In this document: positions 15,698-28,470 of the stretch, piece after piece
How the letters are laid out: every line of letters starts with the position of its first letter
Position numbering within the stretch: position 1 is the stretch's first letter
Program-made: the position numbers and the translations under genes
DNA from: Kocuria coralli
Lineage (GTDB): Bacteria > Actinomycetota > Actinomycetes > Actinomycetales > Micrococcaceae
DNA length: 64,000 nt
Reading direction: 5' to 3'
Assembly (NCBI RefSeq): GCF_008831305.1
Contig: NZ_ML708613.1
Span: 1-64,000, forward strand
Notes under the pieces: generated by a model
The model's database searches: none
Told to the model about the DNA's origin: nothing
What the model saw: only the letters and a program-made list of their open reading frames with translations

Positions 15698-15829
15698 CTA
15701 CTCGACCGGGTCGGTTGCTTCCCGCCATGCCTGGCGGTCGGCTTCCTGCGCCTGGAATCGCTGGTTGGCGACTCCGACGGCGATCGCGCCAGTGACGATG
15801 ACCGCGGCAGTGAGAAGGAGCTTCTTCAC
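15698..15829 (-). CDS. DLW-39 family small membrane protein
   Basis: 43 aa from GTG 15829, with GGAGG 8 nt upstream. It begins KKLLLTAAVIVTGAIAVG, a single hydrophobic helix, and ends AWREATDPVE, close to the DLWAEATD ending that names this actinobacterial family. These proteins sit between tRNA-Ile and tRNA-Ala near gyrA, as here. Function unknown. Confidence 0.82.
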   Translation of the reverse strand: MKKLLLTAAVIVTGAIAVGVANQRFQAQEADRQAWREATDPVE

Positions 15830-15861
15830 GGTGCGGACCTCCGTCCTGGACGTCGATTTCG

Positions 15862-15935
15862 TGGGCGTACCAGGAATTGAACCTGGGACCTCTTCGTTAT
15901 CAGCGAAGCGCTCTAACCGTCTGAGCTATACGCCC
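15862..15935 (-). tRNA. tRNA-Ile (GAT)
   Basis: 74 nt: acceptor GGGCGTA / TACGCCC, anticodon stem CTTCG/CGAAG with loop CTGATAA (anticodon GAT), T loop TTCAATT. No CCA is encoded. It follows the DUF3566 gene. Confidence 0.95.
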
Positions 15936-16041
15936 GGGGGTCCTCGCTTGTGGCTTGGACCGAGAAAAGACCTTACACGATGGGCTACCGCCCCGACAAA
16001 CTGGCCGGCTCCCGGATCGGTTCGACCCGAGGGACCGCTGG

Positions 16042-16734
16042 TCAGTCGTCGGTGAGGGTCACTCCGATGCCGCCGACCAGGCCGGCGGCGAGGTTGTAGA
16101 GCACGGTGGCCAGCACGGAGATCAGGGTCAGCAGGATCACGTTGACCACGGACAGCACCGTGGCCATGATCGCCACCTGCCCCAGAGAGATCACCTCGCG
16201 GATATCCGGTGCGCCCTCGGGGCCGGCCAGCATGCCGGTCAGCTCGTTGATGCCGTTGAACAGCCCGGTGATGTCCATGAGGATCCACACCAGGATGGCC
16301 ACCACCAGGGTGATAATGCCCAGCGCCACGGACAGCAGGAACGAGAGCTTGAGAACGGACCAGGTATCGATTTTGGAGACCACCAGGCGCGCACGGCGCA
16401 CCTTGGCCCGCGGCGCGGGACGCACCAGACCCCTGGTCGAGGGCCGGCCTGAGGGGCCCTTGGGCTTTTCCTGAGCCTTGCCGGAACCAGAGGCCGGGGC
16501 CTTCGCGGGAGCAGCGGGCTTGGCAGCACCAGTCGGCTTGGCCTGGCTCTTGGACGCGGAGGTCTGCGAGCTCTTGGCCGCCTGGGCGCCCTTGGGGCCC
16601 TGGGACGCGGCAGCAGAGGAACCCTTACCGCTCTTGGCAGGCGAAGAGGGCTCCGAGGACTTCTGGCCCTTGGCACCAGAGGTCGATTTAGACGTGCTTC
16701 GACCGCTCGTGCTCGAACGTGCCTCCGGGCTCAT
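16042..16734 (-). CDS. DUF3566 domain membrane protein
   Basis: 230 aa. Residues 1-115 are a low-complexity Ser/Lys/Ala/Pro region; the DUF3566 domain follows ([27 protein letters not shown]), with two transmembrane helices ([17 protein letters not shown] and [23 protein letters not shown]). The family lies directly after gyrA in many actinobacteria; its role is unknown, with links to cell division suggested for relatives. The start overlaps the gyrA stop by ATGA, so it is translationally coupled. Confidence 0.9.
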   Translation of the reverse strand: MSPEARSSTSGRSTSKSTSGAKGQKSSEPSSPAKSGKGSSAAASQGPKGAQAAKSSQTSASKSQAKPTGAAKPAAPAKAPASGSGKAQEKPKGPSGRPSTRGLVRPAPRAKVRRARLVVSKIDTWSVLKLSFLLSVALGIITLVVAILVWILMDITGLFNGINELTGMLAGPEGAPDIREVISLGQVAIMATVLSVVNVILLTLISVLATVLYNLAAGLVGGIGVTLTDD

Positions 16735-19412
16735 GCGTCACCTCCGTTGATTCCTTCATCCAACGTTACGTCATCCGGATCAGCTGATGATGTCACAGCC
16801 GTGGGATCGGCTGCATTTTCATCTGATATCGAGGGATCAGCGGCCGCGTCATCCTTGGCGGCGTCTTCCTCCTCGACCTCTTCCTCGATATGCCGGTCCG
16901 CGTTCCAGGCCACACCCACGATGGAGTCGCCCGGGGCGGGCTTGGCGAAGATGACGCCCATGGTGTCCCGGCCCTTGGCGGGAACCTCGGACACCGCCGA
17001 GCGCACCACCTTGCCGGAGGACATGACCACCATGACCTCGTCATTCTCGCCCACGATCAGCGCACCGGCCAGCTTGCCGCGGTCGTCGTCGAGCTTGGCC
17101 ACCTTGATGCCAAGCCCGCCGCGGCCCTGCACGCGGTACTGCTCCACGGTGGTCCGCTTGGCGTAGCCGCCCTCGGTCACCACGAACACGAAGCTCTCGG
17201 TGCCGTCGCGCACCACCTGCGCCGCCAGCAGCTCGTCGTCGCCGCGGAACTTCATGCCGGTCACCCCGGAGGTCGCACGCCCCATGGGCCGCAGGGCCTC
17301 GTCGGTGGCGCTGAACCGCAGGGACTGGCCGTTCCGGCTGACCAGCAGCAGGTCGTCGGCCACGGAGACCAGCTTGGCCGAGACCAGCTCGTCCCCGTCG
17401 CGCAGGTTGATGGCGATCACGCCGGCCGCGCGGTTGGTGTCGTAGTCCTCGAGCCTGGTCTTCTTGATCAGCCCGCGGCGCGTGGCCAGCACCAGGTAGG
17501 GAGCGTCCTGGTAGGACTCCAGCTCCATGACCTGGGCGATGTGCTCATCGGGCTGGAAGGCCATGATGTTGGCGACGTGCTGACCCTTGGCATCGCGGCC
17601 GGCTTCCTGCAGCTCATAGGCCTTAGTCCGGTAGACCCGGCCGAAGTTGGTGAAGAACAGGATCCACCGGTGCGTGGTGGTGGTGAAGAAGTGCTCCACC
17701 ACGTCGTCCCCGCGCAGCGTGGCCCCGCGCACGCCCTTGCCGCCGCGGCGCTGGGCGCGGTACTCGTCCGAGCGGGTGCGCTTGACGTAGCCGCCGCGGG
17801 TGATGGTGACGACGACGTCCTCCTCCGGGATGAGGTCCTCGACGGACATATCGCCGTCGTAGCCCATCAGGATCTCGGTGCGCCGGTCGTCGCCGTAGCG
17901 CTGCACGACCTCGTTGAGCTCGTCGGAGACGATCTCGCGCTGACGGTCCTCCGAGGCCAGGATCGCCTGGTAGTCGTTGATCATCTGCTCCAGCTCGGCG
18001 AACCGGTCCTGGATCTTCTGCCTCTCCAGGGCCGCCAGGCGGCGCAGCTGCATGTTGAGGATGGCCTGGGCCTGCTCCTCGTCGATCGCCAGCAGCTCCA
18101 TCAGGCCGTTGCGCGCCTCATCCGGGGTGGGCGAACGGCGGATCAGGGCGATGACCTCGTCCAGGGCGTCCAGGGCCTTGAGCAGGCCGCGCAGGATATG
18201 AGCCTCCTGCTCGGCCTGGCGCAGCCGGTACTGGGTCCGGCGCACGATGACATCGATCTGGTGCTTGACCCAGTGCCGAATGAAGGCGTCCAGGGACAGG
18301 GTGCGCGGCACCCCGTCCACCAGGGCCAGCATGTTGGCGGAGAAGTTCTCCTGCAGCGAGGTGTGCTTGTAGAGGTTGTTGAGCACCACCTTGGGGATGG
18401 CGTCGCGCTTGAGCACGATCACGAGGCGCTGGCCGGTCCGGCCCGAGGTCTCGTCGCGCATGTCGGCGATGCCCGGGATCCTGCCGTCCTTGACCAGGTC
18501 CGCGATCTTCACGGCCAGGTTGTCCGGGTTGACCATGTACGGCAGCTCGGTGACCACCAGGCAGGTACGGCCCTGGATCTCCTCCACGTTGACCACGGCG
18601 CGCATCTTGATCGAGCCGCGGCCGGTCCGGTAGGCGTCCTCGATGCCGCGATGGCCCAGGATCTGGGCGCCGGTCGGGAAGTCCGGGCCCTTGATGCGCT
18701 TGAGCAGCGCCTCCAGCAGCTCCTCGCGGGAGGCCTGGGGATTCTGCAGCGCCCACTGCACACCGTCGGCCAGCTCCCGCAGGTTGTGCGGCGGGATGTT
18801 CGTGGCCATCCCGACGGCGATGCCCGAGGAGCCGTTGGCCAGCAGGTTGGGGAACCGGGCCGGCAGGACCACCGGCTCCTGGTTCTTGCCGTCGTAGTTG
18901 TCCTGGAAGTCGACGGTCTCCTCGTGGATGTCCCGGACCATCTCCATGGCCAGCGGGGCCATCTTGGTCTCGGTGTACCGGGGGGCCGCGGCGCCGTCGT
19001 TGCCGGGGGAGCCGAAGTTGCCCTGGCCGAGGGCCAGCGGGTAGCGCATGACCCACTGCTGGATCAGGCGCACCAGGGCGTCGTAGATCGCGCTGTCGCC
19101 GTGGGGGTGGTAGTGACCCATGACATCGCCCACCACGCGCGCGCACTTGTTGAAGGCGCGATCGGGCCGGAACCCGCCGTCGTACATCGTGTAGATCACG
19201 CGCCGGTGCACGGGCTTCAGGCCGTCGCGCACATCCGGCAGCGCGCGACCCACGATGACCGCCATGGCGTAGTCCAAGTAGGACCGCTGCATCTCGGTCT
19301 GCAGGTCGACCTGCTCCACCCGCTCCGCGATGGTGGTGCCATCGACCGTGGTGGCCTCCACCTCCGTGCCGGGGGTGGCTTCCTCGGGCGTTCCCTGAGT
19401 CTCGTCACTCAT
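16731..19412 (-). CDS. gyrA: DNA gyrase subunit A
   Basis: 893 aa. Breakage-reunion subunit of gyrase: winged helix and tower with the catalytic Tyr146 (AAPRYTETK), then a C-terminal beta-pinwheel with the GyrA box QRRGGKG. The quinolone-resistance region reads [10 protein letters not shown] with Ser107 and Asp111 at the two key positions, the fluoroquinolone-sensitive type. The last 45 residues are an acidic tail. It lies 105 nt downstream of gyrB on the same strand. Confidence 0.98.
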   Translation of the reverse strand: MSDETQGTPEEATPGTEVEATTVDGTTIAERVEQVDLQTEMQRSYLDYAMAVIVGRALPDVRDGLKPVHRRVIYTMYDGGFRPDRAFNKCARVVGDVMGHYHPHGDSAIYDALVRLIQQWVMRYPLALGQGNFGSPGNDGAAAPRYTETKMAPLAMEMVRDIHEETVDFQDNYDGKNQEPVVLPARFPNLLANGSSGIAVGMATNIPPHNLRELADGVQWALQNPQASREELLEALLKRIKGPDFPTGAQILGHRGIEDAYRTGRGSIKMRAVVNVEEIQGRTCLVVTELPYMVNPDNLAVKIADLVKDGRIPGIADMRDETSGRTGQRLVIVLKRDAIPKVVLNNLYKHTSLQENFSANMLALVDGVPRTLSLDAFIRHWVKHQIDVIVRRTQYRLRQAEQEAHILRGLLKALDALDEVIALIRRSPTPDEARNGLMELLAIDEEQAQAILNMQLRRLAALERQKIQDRFAELEQMINDYQAILASEDRQREIVSDELNEVVQRYGDDRRTEILMGYDGDMSVEDLIPEEDVVVTITRGGYVKRTRSDEYRAQRRGGKGVRGATLRGDDVVEHFFTTTTHRWILFFTNFGRVYRTKAYELQEAGRDAKGQHVANIMAFQPDEHIAQVMELESYQDAPYLVLATRRGLIKKTRLEDYDTNRAAGVIAINLRDGDELVSAKLVSVADDLLLVSRNGQSLRFSATDEALRPMGRATSGVTGMKFRGDDELLAAQVVRDGTESFVFVVTEGGYAKRTTVEQYRVQGRGGLGIKVAKLDDDRGKLAGALIVGENDEVMVVMSSGKVVRSAVSEVPAKGRDTMGVIFAKPAPGDSIVGVAWNADRHIEEEVEEEDAAKDDAAADPSISDENAADPTAVTSSADPDDVTLDEGINGGDA

Positions 19413-19517
19413 CGGTGCCGTTTCCGTCCTTGTCTGCTTAGGGTCCTCAGCTTCCGGATTCCGATCGCCTCAGCCGGCCATGCTCACCTGAACATATGTC
19501 GCCAGAGGCATACAGGA

Positions 19518-21803
<2,286 letters not shown>

Positions 21804-21997
21804 CTACCGGACCAGCGCGCGCGTGACCGTCAATCGGGACCGAAAGTGGGTCCTATCGGGCAGAAACCGGGGGTAGGAGCGCCTGGGATACCGGTAGATG
21901 TGCCCCTTGTCGTCCCCGAGGGCCCGAGGCGGCCTGCCAGCCGCTCACGGCTTGTCCACTCCGACCGACCCCGGATCGGGTACCGGTCGGTTGCCTG

Positions 21998-22618
21998 TCA
22001 GCCGTAGGTGTCCCGGGGGCCGCGTCCGCGCACGGTGCGCCGGCCCCGCTTCCAGCTGGGTGCCACAGGGCCGTGGATCTCCAGGCGGGTGACGATCCCG
22101 GTGCCCAGCTTCGTCTCGATCCGCTTGAGGATCTGGGACTCGAGCATCCGCAGGTTGGTGGCCTGCGCCGTGGAGGAGCACCGGACCTTCAGCACGGTGT
22201 CCTCGAAGGCCTCGGGCACGCAGTTCTCGGCGATGTAGGGGCCCACGATCTCCGGCCACATGTTCATGACCGATCCCACGGCCACGGGGGTGCGCCAGCC
22301 GCGGCCCGAGACGAAGCGCTGCATCACCGACCCCACCCCCTGGGGATCACGCGGCGAGGCGCCGGCCCCGCTGAAACCGCCGAGCTGGCGGGGATCCGTC
22401 TGCTCGTCGCGTTTGCGCACCGGGGTGGCGGAGGGCGAGTCCATGGCGGCCCCGAAATTGCGCAGGTTCGCCTTGGCGGCCGCACCGTAGAGCCGGCCCT
22501 CACCCCGGGACTCGGCGGCGAAACGCACCCGGGTCAGGGCAGCGGCGGCGGCATCGACCTCGTCGGCGATGTGGACCACGTTGACCGGCTCGTCCCGCTC
22601 GTCGCCGTGCTCACTCAT
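21998..22618 (-). CDS. DUF721 (DciA-like) protein
   Basis: 206 aa. A disordered N-terminal half is followed by the DUF721 fold (about 110-195: GRGWRTPVAVGSVMNMWPEIVGPYIAENC ... STAQATNLRMLESQILKRI). DciA loads the replicative helicase in bacteria lacking DnaC/DnaI; in actinobacteria the DUF721 gene sits between recF and gyrB as here. The start at 22618 has GGAGG 6 nt upstream and overlaps the end of recF by 8 nt, so expression is coupled to recF. Confidence 0.88.
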   Translation of the reverse strand: MSEHGDERDEPVNVVHIADEVDAAAAALTRVRFAAESRGEGRLYGAAAKANLRNFGAAMDSPSATPVRKRDEQTDPRQLGGFSGAGASPRDPQGVGSVMQRFVSGRGWRTPVAVGSVMNMWPEIVGPYIAENCVPEAFEDTVLKVRCSSTAQATNLRMLESQILKRIETKLGTGIVTRLEIHGPVAPSWKRGRRTVRGRGPRDTYG

Positions 22619-23828
22619 GGCCGGCCTCCGCAGGAGCACCGGTCTGCGAGGAGGCCCCCGTGGAGACGGCCTCGCCCGGCGCGACCCGGACGACCGTGAT
22701 CGCCGAGCGGCCCTCGCGCAGCACCTGCGGGACGTCGTCGTCGACCGCGGCGGTCACCAGAACCTGCTCGGCGCTGAGCACGGCATGAGCCAGCCGGTCC
22801 CGGCGCCGGGCGTCCAGCTCCGCGAAGACGTCGTCCAGGATCAGCACCGGGGACGCCCCCTCGCTGCGATCGTCGTCGAGGTGGACGTACCAGGACCCCA
22901 GCCGCAGGGCGAGCGCATAGGACCACATCTCGCCGTGCGAGGCGTATCCGCGCGCCGGAAGCTCCCCCAGGCTCAGCTCGAGCTCATCCCGGTGCGGGCC
23001 CACGAGCGATACGCCGCGTTCGACCTCCTGAGCCTGCTTCCGCTCGCAGGCCTCCAGGATCAGCTGCCGCAGATCCGCCACGGAGAAGTGCTCCAGCTGG
23101 GCGATCCGGCCGTCGGCGGCCTCGGGCAGCACGGAGGACCGGTAGCTCAGGGACGGCAGTCTCGGTCCGTCGGCCAGCTGGGCGTAGGCCCGGTGCACCT
23201 CGGGCTCGAGCGCCTTGATGAGCTGGATCCTGGCGTGCAGCAGCTGAGCGCCCGCCGTCGCCAGCTGCTCGTCCCACACCGCGAGCGTGGCCGTATGGGC
23301 CTCGGTGATCCGTCCGCTGGTGCGCGCCGACCGCAGCAGGGCGTTGCGCTGCCTGACGGTCTTCTCGTAGTCCGCGCGGACGCCTGCCAGGACGGGCCGC
23401 ATCGAGGTGGCCAACTCGTCCAGGAAGGCCCGCCGGCTGGAGGGATCGCCCTTGATGAGGGTCAGATCCTCCGGTGAGAACAGCACCGTGTGCACGGTCC
23501 CCAGGGCTTGCCGTGCCCGGGTGGGGGAGCCCCTGTTGATCCGCACCGTGTTGCTCTTGCCCGTCTCCAGGACGAACTCGAGGGTGGTCCGATGGCCGGC
23601 ACGGCGCACCCCGGCCCGGATCACGGCCCGCTCGGCACCGGCCCGGATCATCGGCGCCGTGGAGGAGACCCGGTGCGAGCCCAGGGTGGCGGTGAAGTCC
23701 ACAGCCTCCACGATGTTGGTCTTGCCCACCCCGTTGGGGCCCAGGAACACCGTGATCCCGGGGGTCAGCGCCAGATCGAGGGACCGGTACGTCCGGAAGT
23801 CCATGAGCGAGAGGCTCTCAAGGTGCAT
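22611..23828 (-). CDS. recF: DNA replication/repair protein RecF
   Basis: 405 aa SMC-like ATPase that, with RecO and RecR, loads RecA on gapped DNA. Walker A is GPNGVGKTNI near residue 33; Walker B is VLILDDVFAELD near 337, and VSLVGPHRDEL precedes it. GGGAGG lies 5 nt before ATG 23828. It stands 63 nt after dnaN and overlaps the DUF721 gene. Confidence 0.96.
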   Translation of the reverse strand: MHLESLSLMDFRTYRSLDLALTPGITVFLGPNGVGKTNIVEAVDFTATLGSHRVSSTAPMIRAGAERAVIRAGVRRAGHRTTLEFVLETGKSNTVRINRGSPTRARQALGTVHTVLFSPEDLTLIKGDPSSRRAFLDELATSMRPVLAGVRADYEKTVRQRNALLRSARTSGRITEAHTATLAVWDEQLATAGAQLLHARIQLIKALEPEVHRAYAQLADGPRLPSLSYRSSVLPEAADGRIAQLEHFSVADLRQLILEACERKQAQEVERGVSLVGPHRDELELSLGELPARGYASHGEMWSYALALRLGSWYVHLDDDRSEGASPVLILDDVFAELDARRRDRLAHAVLSAEQVLVTAAVDDDVPQVLREGRSAITVVRVAPGEAVSTGASSQTGAPAEAGHE

Positions 23829-23891
23829 AGCGCCTCCCGGTGGGCAGGGTCGTTCCGGCGATCCGATCCCGTCGACCCGCCCTCGTGGTCA

Positions 23892-25016
23892 TCAGGAGTT
23901 CGGCAGGCGCACGGGCATCAGCAGGTAGCGGTAATCGTCCTTGTCATCCCCGTCGGATTCTTCCTGCGCCGAGAGTACGGCGGGCTTGGGCGGAGCGGTG
24001 AAGGAGAAGCGGACGTAGTCGGAGGAGAACGCGTGCAGCCCCTCGGAGAGGTAGGTGGGGTTGAAGGCCACGGTGATGTCATCGCCCTGCAGGTTCGCCT
24101 CGATGATCTCGGAGGCCTGGGCGTCCTCGCCGGTGCCGGCGTCCAGGGAGACCTTGCCCTCTGTGAAGGCCAGCCGCACGGGCGTATTGCGCTCTGCGAC
24201 CAGGGACACGCGCCGGACCGCCTCGACCAGCTCCGCGGTCCTGACCGATGCCGTGATCGGGGTGGACTCGGGGAACAAGGACCGGATCTTGGGGTATTCG
24301 CCGTCGATCAGCAACGACGTCGTGCGGCGCCCGCCCGACTCGAAACCCACCAGCTCCGCGGACTCCGAGAGGGCGATGTTCAGATCGCCGGCCGGCCCGA
24401 GGGTCTTGGCGATGTCGTTGAGGGTCTTGGCCTTGACCAGCGCGGAGGTCTGCATCGAGGAGGTCCCCGGCCGCCAGGTCAGCTCCCGCATGGCCAGCCG
24501 GTAGCGGTCGGTGGCCAGCAGGGTCATCCGCTCGCCGTCGATCTCCACGCGCACGCCGGTGAGGATCGGCAGGGTGTCGTCCTTGGAGGCCGCGATATTG
24601 ACCTGAGCCACGGCCTGGGCGAACTCGGTGCCGTCGACCACGCCGGAGACATCGGGCAGGCCGGGGAGCTCGGGGTACTCCTCGACGGGCATGGCTGCCA
24701 GGTTGAACCGGGAGGAACGGCAGGTCAGCGTCAGCTTGCCTTCCTCGGCGACGACGTCGACCCGCGCTGAAGGCAGGGACCGGCAGATGTCGGCCAGGAG
24801 GCGGCCGGAGACCAGGGTGGTTCCCTCTTCCTCGATGTCGGCGTCGATGGACACCCTGGACGAGATCTCGTAGTCGAAGCCCGCCAGGGAGACCTGGTCG
24901 CCTTCCGCCTTCAGGAGCAGACCCGAGAGCACCGGTACCGGAGGGCGGGGGGACAACGACCGAGCGGTCCAGGTCACGGCTTCGGCCAGGACGTCGCGTT
25001 CCACGGAGAACTTCAC
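23892..25016 (-). CDS. dnaN: DNA polymerase III beta sliding clamp
   Basis: 374 aa from GTG 25016. Three repeats of the clamp fold; starts KFSVERDVLAEAVTWTARSLSPRPPVPVLSG and ends YLLMPVRLPN, the conserved C-terminal MPMRL-type motif. Forms the ring that tethers Pol III and recruits repair proteins. It is separated from dnaA by the oriC region, as in most actinobacteria. Confidence 0.97.
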   Translation of the reverse strand: MKFSVERDVLAEAVTWTARSLSPRPPVPVLSGLLLKAEGDQVSLAGFDYEISSRVSIDADIEEEGTTLVSGRLLADICRSLPSARVDVVAEEGKLTLTCRSSRFNLAAMPVEEYPELPGLPDVSGVVDGTEFAQAVAQVNIAASKDDTLPILTGVRVEIDGERMTLLATDRYRLAMRELTWRPGTSSMQTSALVKAKTLNDIAKTLGPAGDLNIALSESAELVGFESGGRRTTSLLIDGEYPKIRSLFPESTPITASVRTAELVEAVRRVSLVAERNTPVRLAFTEGKVSLDAGTGEDAQASEIIEANLQGDDITVAFNPTYLSEGLHAFSSDYVRFSFTAPPKPAVLSAQEESDGDDKDDYRYLLMPVRLPNS

Positions 25017-25147
25017 GGGGTGGCAGCCTTTCGTTTGCAGATGCCATGCGCCCTATGCCCGCGCGCACAACGACAGCATGCTATCGGCGCTCGTGGCTCT
25101 AATCCATCCAGCAGTCCTCTTCCTGTGCGTCAAGGATCCCTGGAACC

Positions 25148-25207
25148 TGTAATTACACCTCGGCTCGGGCAGCGCCCCCAGGCGCTGCGGATTCGTGTAA
25201 TTACACG
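25148..25207. repeat. Twin TGTAATTACA palindromes flanking a hairpin
   Basis: TGTAATTACA at 25148-25157 and CGTGTAATTACACG (perfect 14-bp palindrome) at 25194-25207, with GCAGCGCC-CCCA-GGCGCTGC (25169-25188) exactly between. Likely a control region for dnaN or the origin edge; the binding protein is unknown. Confidence 0.55.
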
Positions 25208-25573
25208 TGCCCGGCGGACGAGTCGCAGACGTTGCTTGGCCAAGAAGAAGGTAGGTAGGAGTGTTAATAACCCCTGTGGAAGATGTGGAAAACCGCCTGC
25301 CGAGGCGTCGTTACCGTGTTCGTCCTGTGGGTTTCCTGTGGTTCTGGGTCCACCGGGCTGCCGCCTCCTTGTGAAAGCACATCCCTGTGATTCCGGGCCT
25401 CTCCACATCGAGTCCACCTCCGCCGTGGAGTTCTCCACGGGGCATGATCACTTCTCCACAGAGTTATCCACAGCTGGTGATTTCGTGCCGTGCACAGGGC
25501 CTCCACAGGCCGCCGATTCTTGTGATTACAGAAGTCTGCGCCCAGGCGGCACGGGGGTCAGGGTTGTGGAAAA

Positions 25574-25609
25574 CCCCATGGGCCACCCGTCCGGGTGCCT
25601 CATGGGGTC
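25574..25609 (-). terminator. dnaA terminator
   Basis: On the minus strand ACCCCATG/CATGGGGT arms with inner GGCACCC/GGGTGGC pairing, followed by TTTT that is also the start of a DnaA box (TTTTCCACA). Confidence 0.6.
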
Positions 25610-25703
25610 TCGTCTGAAGCGGCGAATCTGAAGGGGCGAATCCCGAGCGGCGAAGACGCCGATCGACGCAGCTCGCCACCAGGGGCGAGAGGGGAATGCC
25701 GGA

Positions 25704-27317
25704 TCAGCCGGTGCGCTGCTGCTGCTTGATCCGGTTGGTCAGCTCGGTGACCTGGTTGAAGATCTGCCGGCGCTCGGCCATCAGGGTGCGGATCTTCCGG
25801 TCGGCGTGCATGACGGTGGTGTGGTCGCGGCCGCCCAGTTCCTGGCCGATCTTCGGCAGGGACATGTCCGTGAGCTCCCGCAGCAGGTACATGGCGATCT
25901 GCCGGGCGGTGACCAGGGTGCGGGTGCGGGACTTGGACTTCAGTTCGTCCAGGGAGATGTCGAAGTACGCCGCGGTCTGCCCGAGGATCGTGGCAGCGGT
26001 GATCTCGCCGCCGTCGTCGTCGGTGATCAGGTCCTTGAGCACCAGCTCGGCCAGGGGCAGGTCGACCTCCTGCTGGTTCAGGGAGGCGAAGGCCGTGACG
26101 CGGATCAGGGCGCCTTCGAGCTCGCGGATATTGGTGGAGATATGCGAGGCGATGTACTCGAGGACCTCCGGAGAGGCCTTCATCCCGTCCGCATCGGCCT
26201 TCTTGCGCAGAATCGCGATGCGGGTCTCCAGCTCCGGCGGCTGCACGTCCGTGATCAGGCCCCACTCGAAGCGCGACCGCATCCGGTTGGCGAAGCCCGT
26301 GAGCTGCTTGGGCGGCATGTCGGAGGTGATCACGATCTGCTTCTCGTGATTGTGCAGGGAGTTGAAGGTGTGGAAGAACTCCTCCTGCGTGTGCTCCTTG
26401 CCGGCCAGGAACTGGATGTCGTCGATCAGCAGCATGTCCACGTTGCGGTAGATCTCCTTGAAGGAGGAGCCCTCGTCGTCGCGGATGGAGTTGATGAAGT
26501 CGTTGGTGAACTCCTCCGAGTTCACGTAGCGCACGCGCATGCCGGGGTACAGCCGCTTGCCGTAGTGGCCGATCGCGTGCAGCAGATGGGTCTTGCCCAG
26601 TCCCGAATCACCGTAGATGAACAGGGGGTTGTAGGCCTTGGCCGGGGTCTCCGCCACCGCGAAGGCCGCGGCGTGGGCGAAGCGGTTCGACTGCCCGATC
26701 ACGAAGGACTCGAAGATGTACTTGGGGTTCAGCCGGGCCGAGGAGTTCCATTCGGCGGTCTCCGCCGTGGCGGTGCCATGGTCCTCGACGGGCGGTTCAG
26801 GCGCCGGCCGTTCGACGGGCGGGGTCGGCTTCGTATCCAGGATCTGCGCGGCGGACGAGGCCGCCGCCGGCTTGGGCAAGGAGCCGCCGCGGGCACGGCC
26901 GCCTGCGGAGTCCGCGGGACCCTGGTAGTCATCGGCCGGAGGCTGCGCGTCCCTCCGTGGCGGAGCGGCCGAATGGCCGCGCTCGGCCTCGAGCTCCTCG
27001 AGGGGAGGCAGGGTGGAGGCCGGCTCGGGGGCCTCCACGACCTTGCCCAGATCGGTGTCCACCACTACCGCGATCAGGGTGTCCGCTCCGAAGGTCCTGG
27101 TGACCGCCCTGTTCACGGCCGTGGCGATGGTCGACTGGAAGACCTCGCGGGTGAGCTCGTTGGGGACGGCCATCAGCAAGGTGGTGCCCATCAGCCCGCG
27201 GGGCTGGGCCAGGCCGAGAAAGCCGCGGTGACGAGGGCTGATGTCCGGATCCGCGTTCAGAGCGTCCAGGCACTGCGCCCACTGCGCGTCGAGCGCCTGG
27301 TTTTGCTGAAGACTCAC
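25704..27317 (-). CDS. dnaA: Chromosomal replication initiator DnaA
   Basis: 537 aa from GTG 27317 (GGAG 9 nt upstream). Domain I at the N terminus ([20 protein letters not shown]), a long Pro/Ala/Gly linker, then the AAA+ domain with Walker [12 protein letters not shown], Walker [11 protein letters not shown] and sensor SDMPPKQL. Domain IV has the DNA-binding signature [15 protein letters not shown]. Binds DnaA boxes to open oriC. The frame remains open upstream to 27470, but without a ribosome site and over DnaA boxes that probably autoregulate the gene. Confidence 0.97.
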   Translation of the reverse strand: MSLQQNQALDAQWAQCLDALNADPDISPRHRGFLGLAQPRGLMGTTLLMAVPNELTREVFQSTIATAVNRAVTRTFGADTLIAVVVDTDLGKVVEAPEPASTLPPLEELEAERGHSAAPPRRDAQPPADDYQGPADSAGGRARGGSLPKPAAASSAAQILDTKPTPPVERPAPEPPVEDHGTATAETAEWNSSARLNPKYIFESFVIGQSNRFAHAAAFAVAETPAKAYNPLFIYGDSGLGKTHLLHAIGHYGKRLYPGMRVRYVNSEEFTNDFINSIRDDEGSSFKEIYRNVDMLLIDDIQFLAGKEHTQEEFFHTFNSLHNHEKQIVITSDMPPKQLTGFANRMRSRFEWGLITDVQPPELETRIAILRKKADADGMKASPEVLEYIASHISTNIRELEGALIRVTAFASLNQQEVDLPLAELVLKDLITDDDGGEITAATILGQTAAYFDISLDELKSKSRTRTLVTARQIAMYLLRELTDMSLPKIGQELGGRDHTTVMHADRKIRTLMAERRQIFNQVTELTNRIKQQQRTG

Positions 27318-27857
27318 TGTTACGGGCTCCGGGAATCTCTCGTCGTGGTCACCGGACGTGCCGGCCGGGGCGGGAGCCCCCGATTTTCCACAGAGTTGTT
27401 CACAGCGGTGGATATCGCGTGGGGGGCGGAACGCGAACGTCAGCCTAGAACACGTTTTGCGGGTGCTCATAGTGTCATTCCGCGGCCAGAAGGAACTACA
27501 GTTCTGTAGTTACACGTGTGCTCCCGCGCCGTCGCTGGGAAGCAGGCGATCGGAGTTATCCACAAGATTTTTTCCAGACCGTGCACACCTGTGGGCAACT
27601 GGTTGAACATCTGGACACTGTTCGGCGATCAGACCCTCAGCAGTTGACCGGATCCTTCGTGCTGCCTAGACTTGGTCAGTCTTGTGTCTGTATTGCACCC
27701 GCACCTCGTGTTCCGCGGTAGCCCAGGACACATCCCATTGACCACCGCAAAGGTGGACCGGCTCATCGCCTGAGCGGGTCGCCGCGCGCCCGTATGTGGC
27801 TGCGTGCCCCGAGCATCCGGATGCGCCGATCCGCCCTTCCTTCTCCGGGAGAAACAC
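27318..27857. promoter_or_regulatory. dnaA-rpmH divergent control region with DnaA boxes
   Basis: No gene. DnaA boxes TTTTCCACA (27384), TTGTTCACA (27396) and TTATCCACA (27556), plus inverted TGTGGGCAA (27590). An 18-bp palindrome AACTACAGTTCTGTAGTT lies at 27494-27511, followed by TACACGTG. The boxes suit DnaA autoregulation; the rpmH promoter is on the right side. Confidence 0.7.
27644..27672 (+). promoter_or_regulatory. rpmH promoter
   Basis: TTGACC (27644-27649), 17-nt spacer, TAGACT (27667-27672): the best sigma-70-type promoter in the intergenic region, 185 nt upstream of rpmH. Confidence 0.65.
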
Positions 27858-27995
27858 ATGAGCAAGCGTACTTTTCAGCCGAACAACCGCCGCCGCGCCA
27901 AGAAGCACGGCTTCCGCGCCCGCATGCGCACCCGCGCCGGCCGCGCCATCCTCTCGGCCCGCCGTTCCAAGGGCCGCGCTTCCCTCTCGGCCTGA
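27858..27995 (+). CDS. rpmH: 50S ribosomal protein bL34
   Basis: 45 aa, [20 protein letters not shown] and a basic tail, the full bL34 sequence. GGGAGA before the ATG. Marks the divergent side of the origin and is followed by rnpA as in nearly all bacteria. Confidence 0.97.
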   Translation: MSKRTFQPNNRRRAKKHGFRARMRTRAGRAILSARRSKGRASLSA

Positions 27996-28092
27996 GATCT
28001 TTCGCGCACCCGCATCCTTGAGGTCCTCAGGCCCCAGCCGCCTGAGGACCTCGAGGTGCGGTGTTCGACCACAACCCATGAGGGGTGAGCGC

Positions 28093-28470
28093 GTGCTTCC
28101 TTCACAGCACAGGATGCGCACGTCCACGCTCTTCGCAGCGACCACACGTTCCGGGACCCGTCAGGGCCGCCGGAACGTTGTCGTATACGTCCGGCCCACC
28201 GCTGCGGACCAGCCGGTCCGGGCGGGTTTCGTCGTGTCCAAGGCCGTCGGCAACGCCGTGACGCGCAACCGCGTCAAGCGCCGCCTGCGCGCCCTGGTGG
28301 AGAGCACCGTCCGGACCCACCCCTCCGGCTGCGACGTCGTGGTGCGGGCCCTCCCGCCGGCGGCCCTGGCCACGTTCGACCAGCTCGGCCGCGATTGGAA
28401 CTCCGCCTGGAAGAAGGCTCTGTCCAAGGCCGGGGCGGAGCAGGATCCATCGTCAGGGCGAGCATCATGA
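28093..28470 (+). CDS. rnpA: Ribonuclease P protein component
   Basis: 125 aa from GTG 28093 (the usual LPSQHRM start follows); an ATG at 28078 is an alternative. Contains the RNR motif NAVTRNRVKRRLRAL that contacts the RNA subunit. Helps mature tRNA 5' ends. The stop overlaps the yidD start (ATGA). Confidence 0.94.
   Translation: MLPSQHRMRTSTLFAATTRSGTRQGRRNVVVYVRPTAADQPVRAGFVVSKAVGNAVTRNRVKRRLRALVESTVRTHPSGCDVVVRALPPAALATFDQLGRDWNSAWKKALSKAGAEQDPSSGRAS

Larger units (their letters stand above)
25017..25703. other. Replication origin oriC (dnaA-dnaN intergenic region)
   Basis: No convincing gene in 687 bp. DnaA boxes: perfect TTATCCACA at 25464-25472, TTCTCCACA at 25452, and inverted TGTGGAAGA (25275), TGTGGAAAA (25284) and TGTGGAAAA (25566); many looser CCACA/TGTGG copies fill 25270-25580. 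Near the dnaN side are two TGTAATTACA palindromes around a perfect hairpin. A dnaA terminator lies at 25574-25609. Strand bias of genes switches nearby, between dnaA and rpmH, which supports an origin here. Confidence 0.88.

Noticed and set aside
25020-25631. 203-codon plus-strand frame across oriC
   Set aside because: Runs through DnaA boxes, palindromes and the dnaA terminator; implausible protein and no ribosome site.
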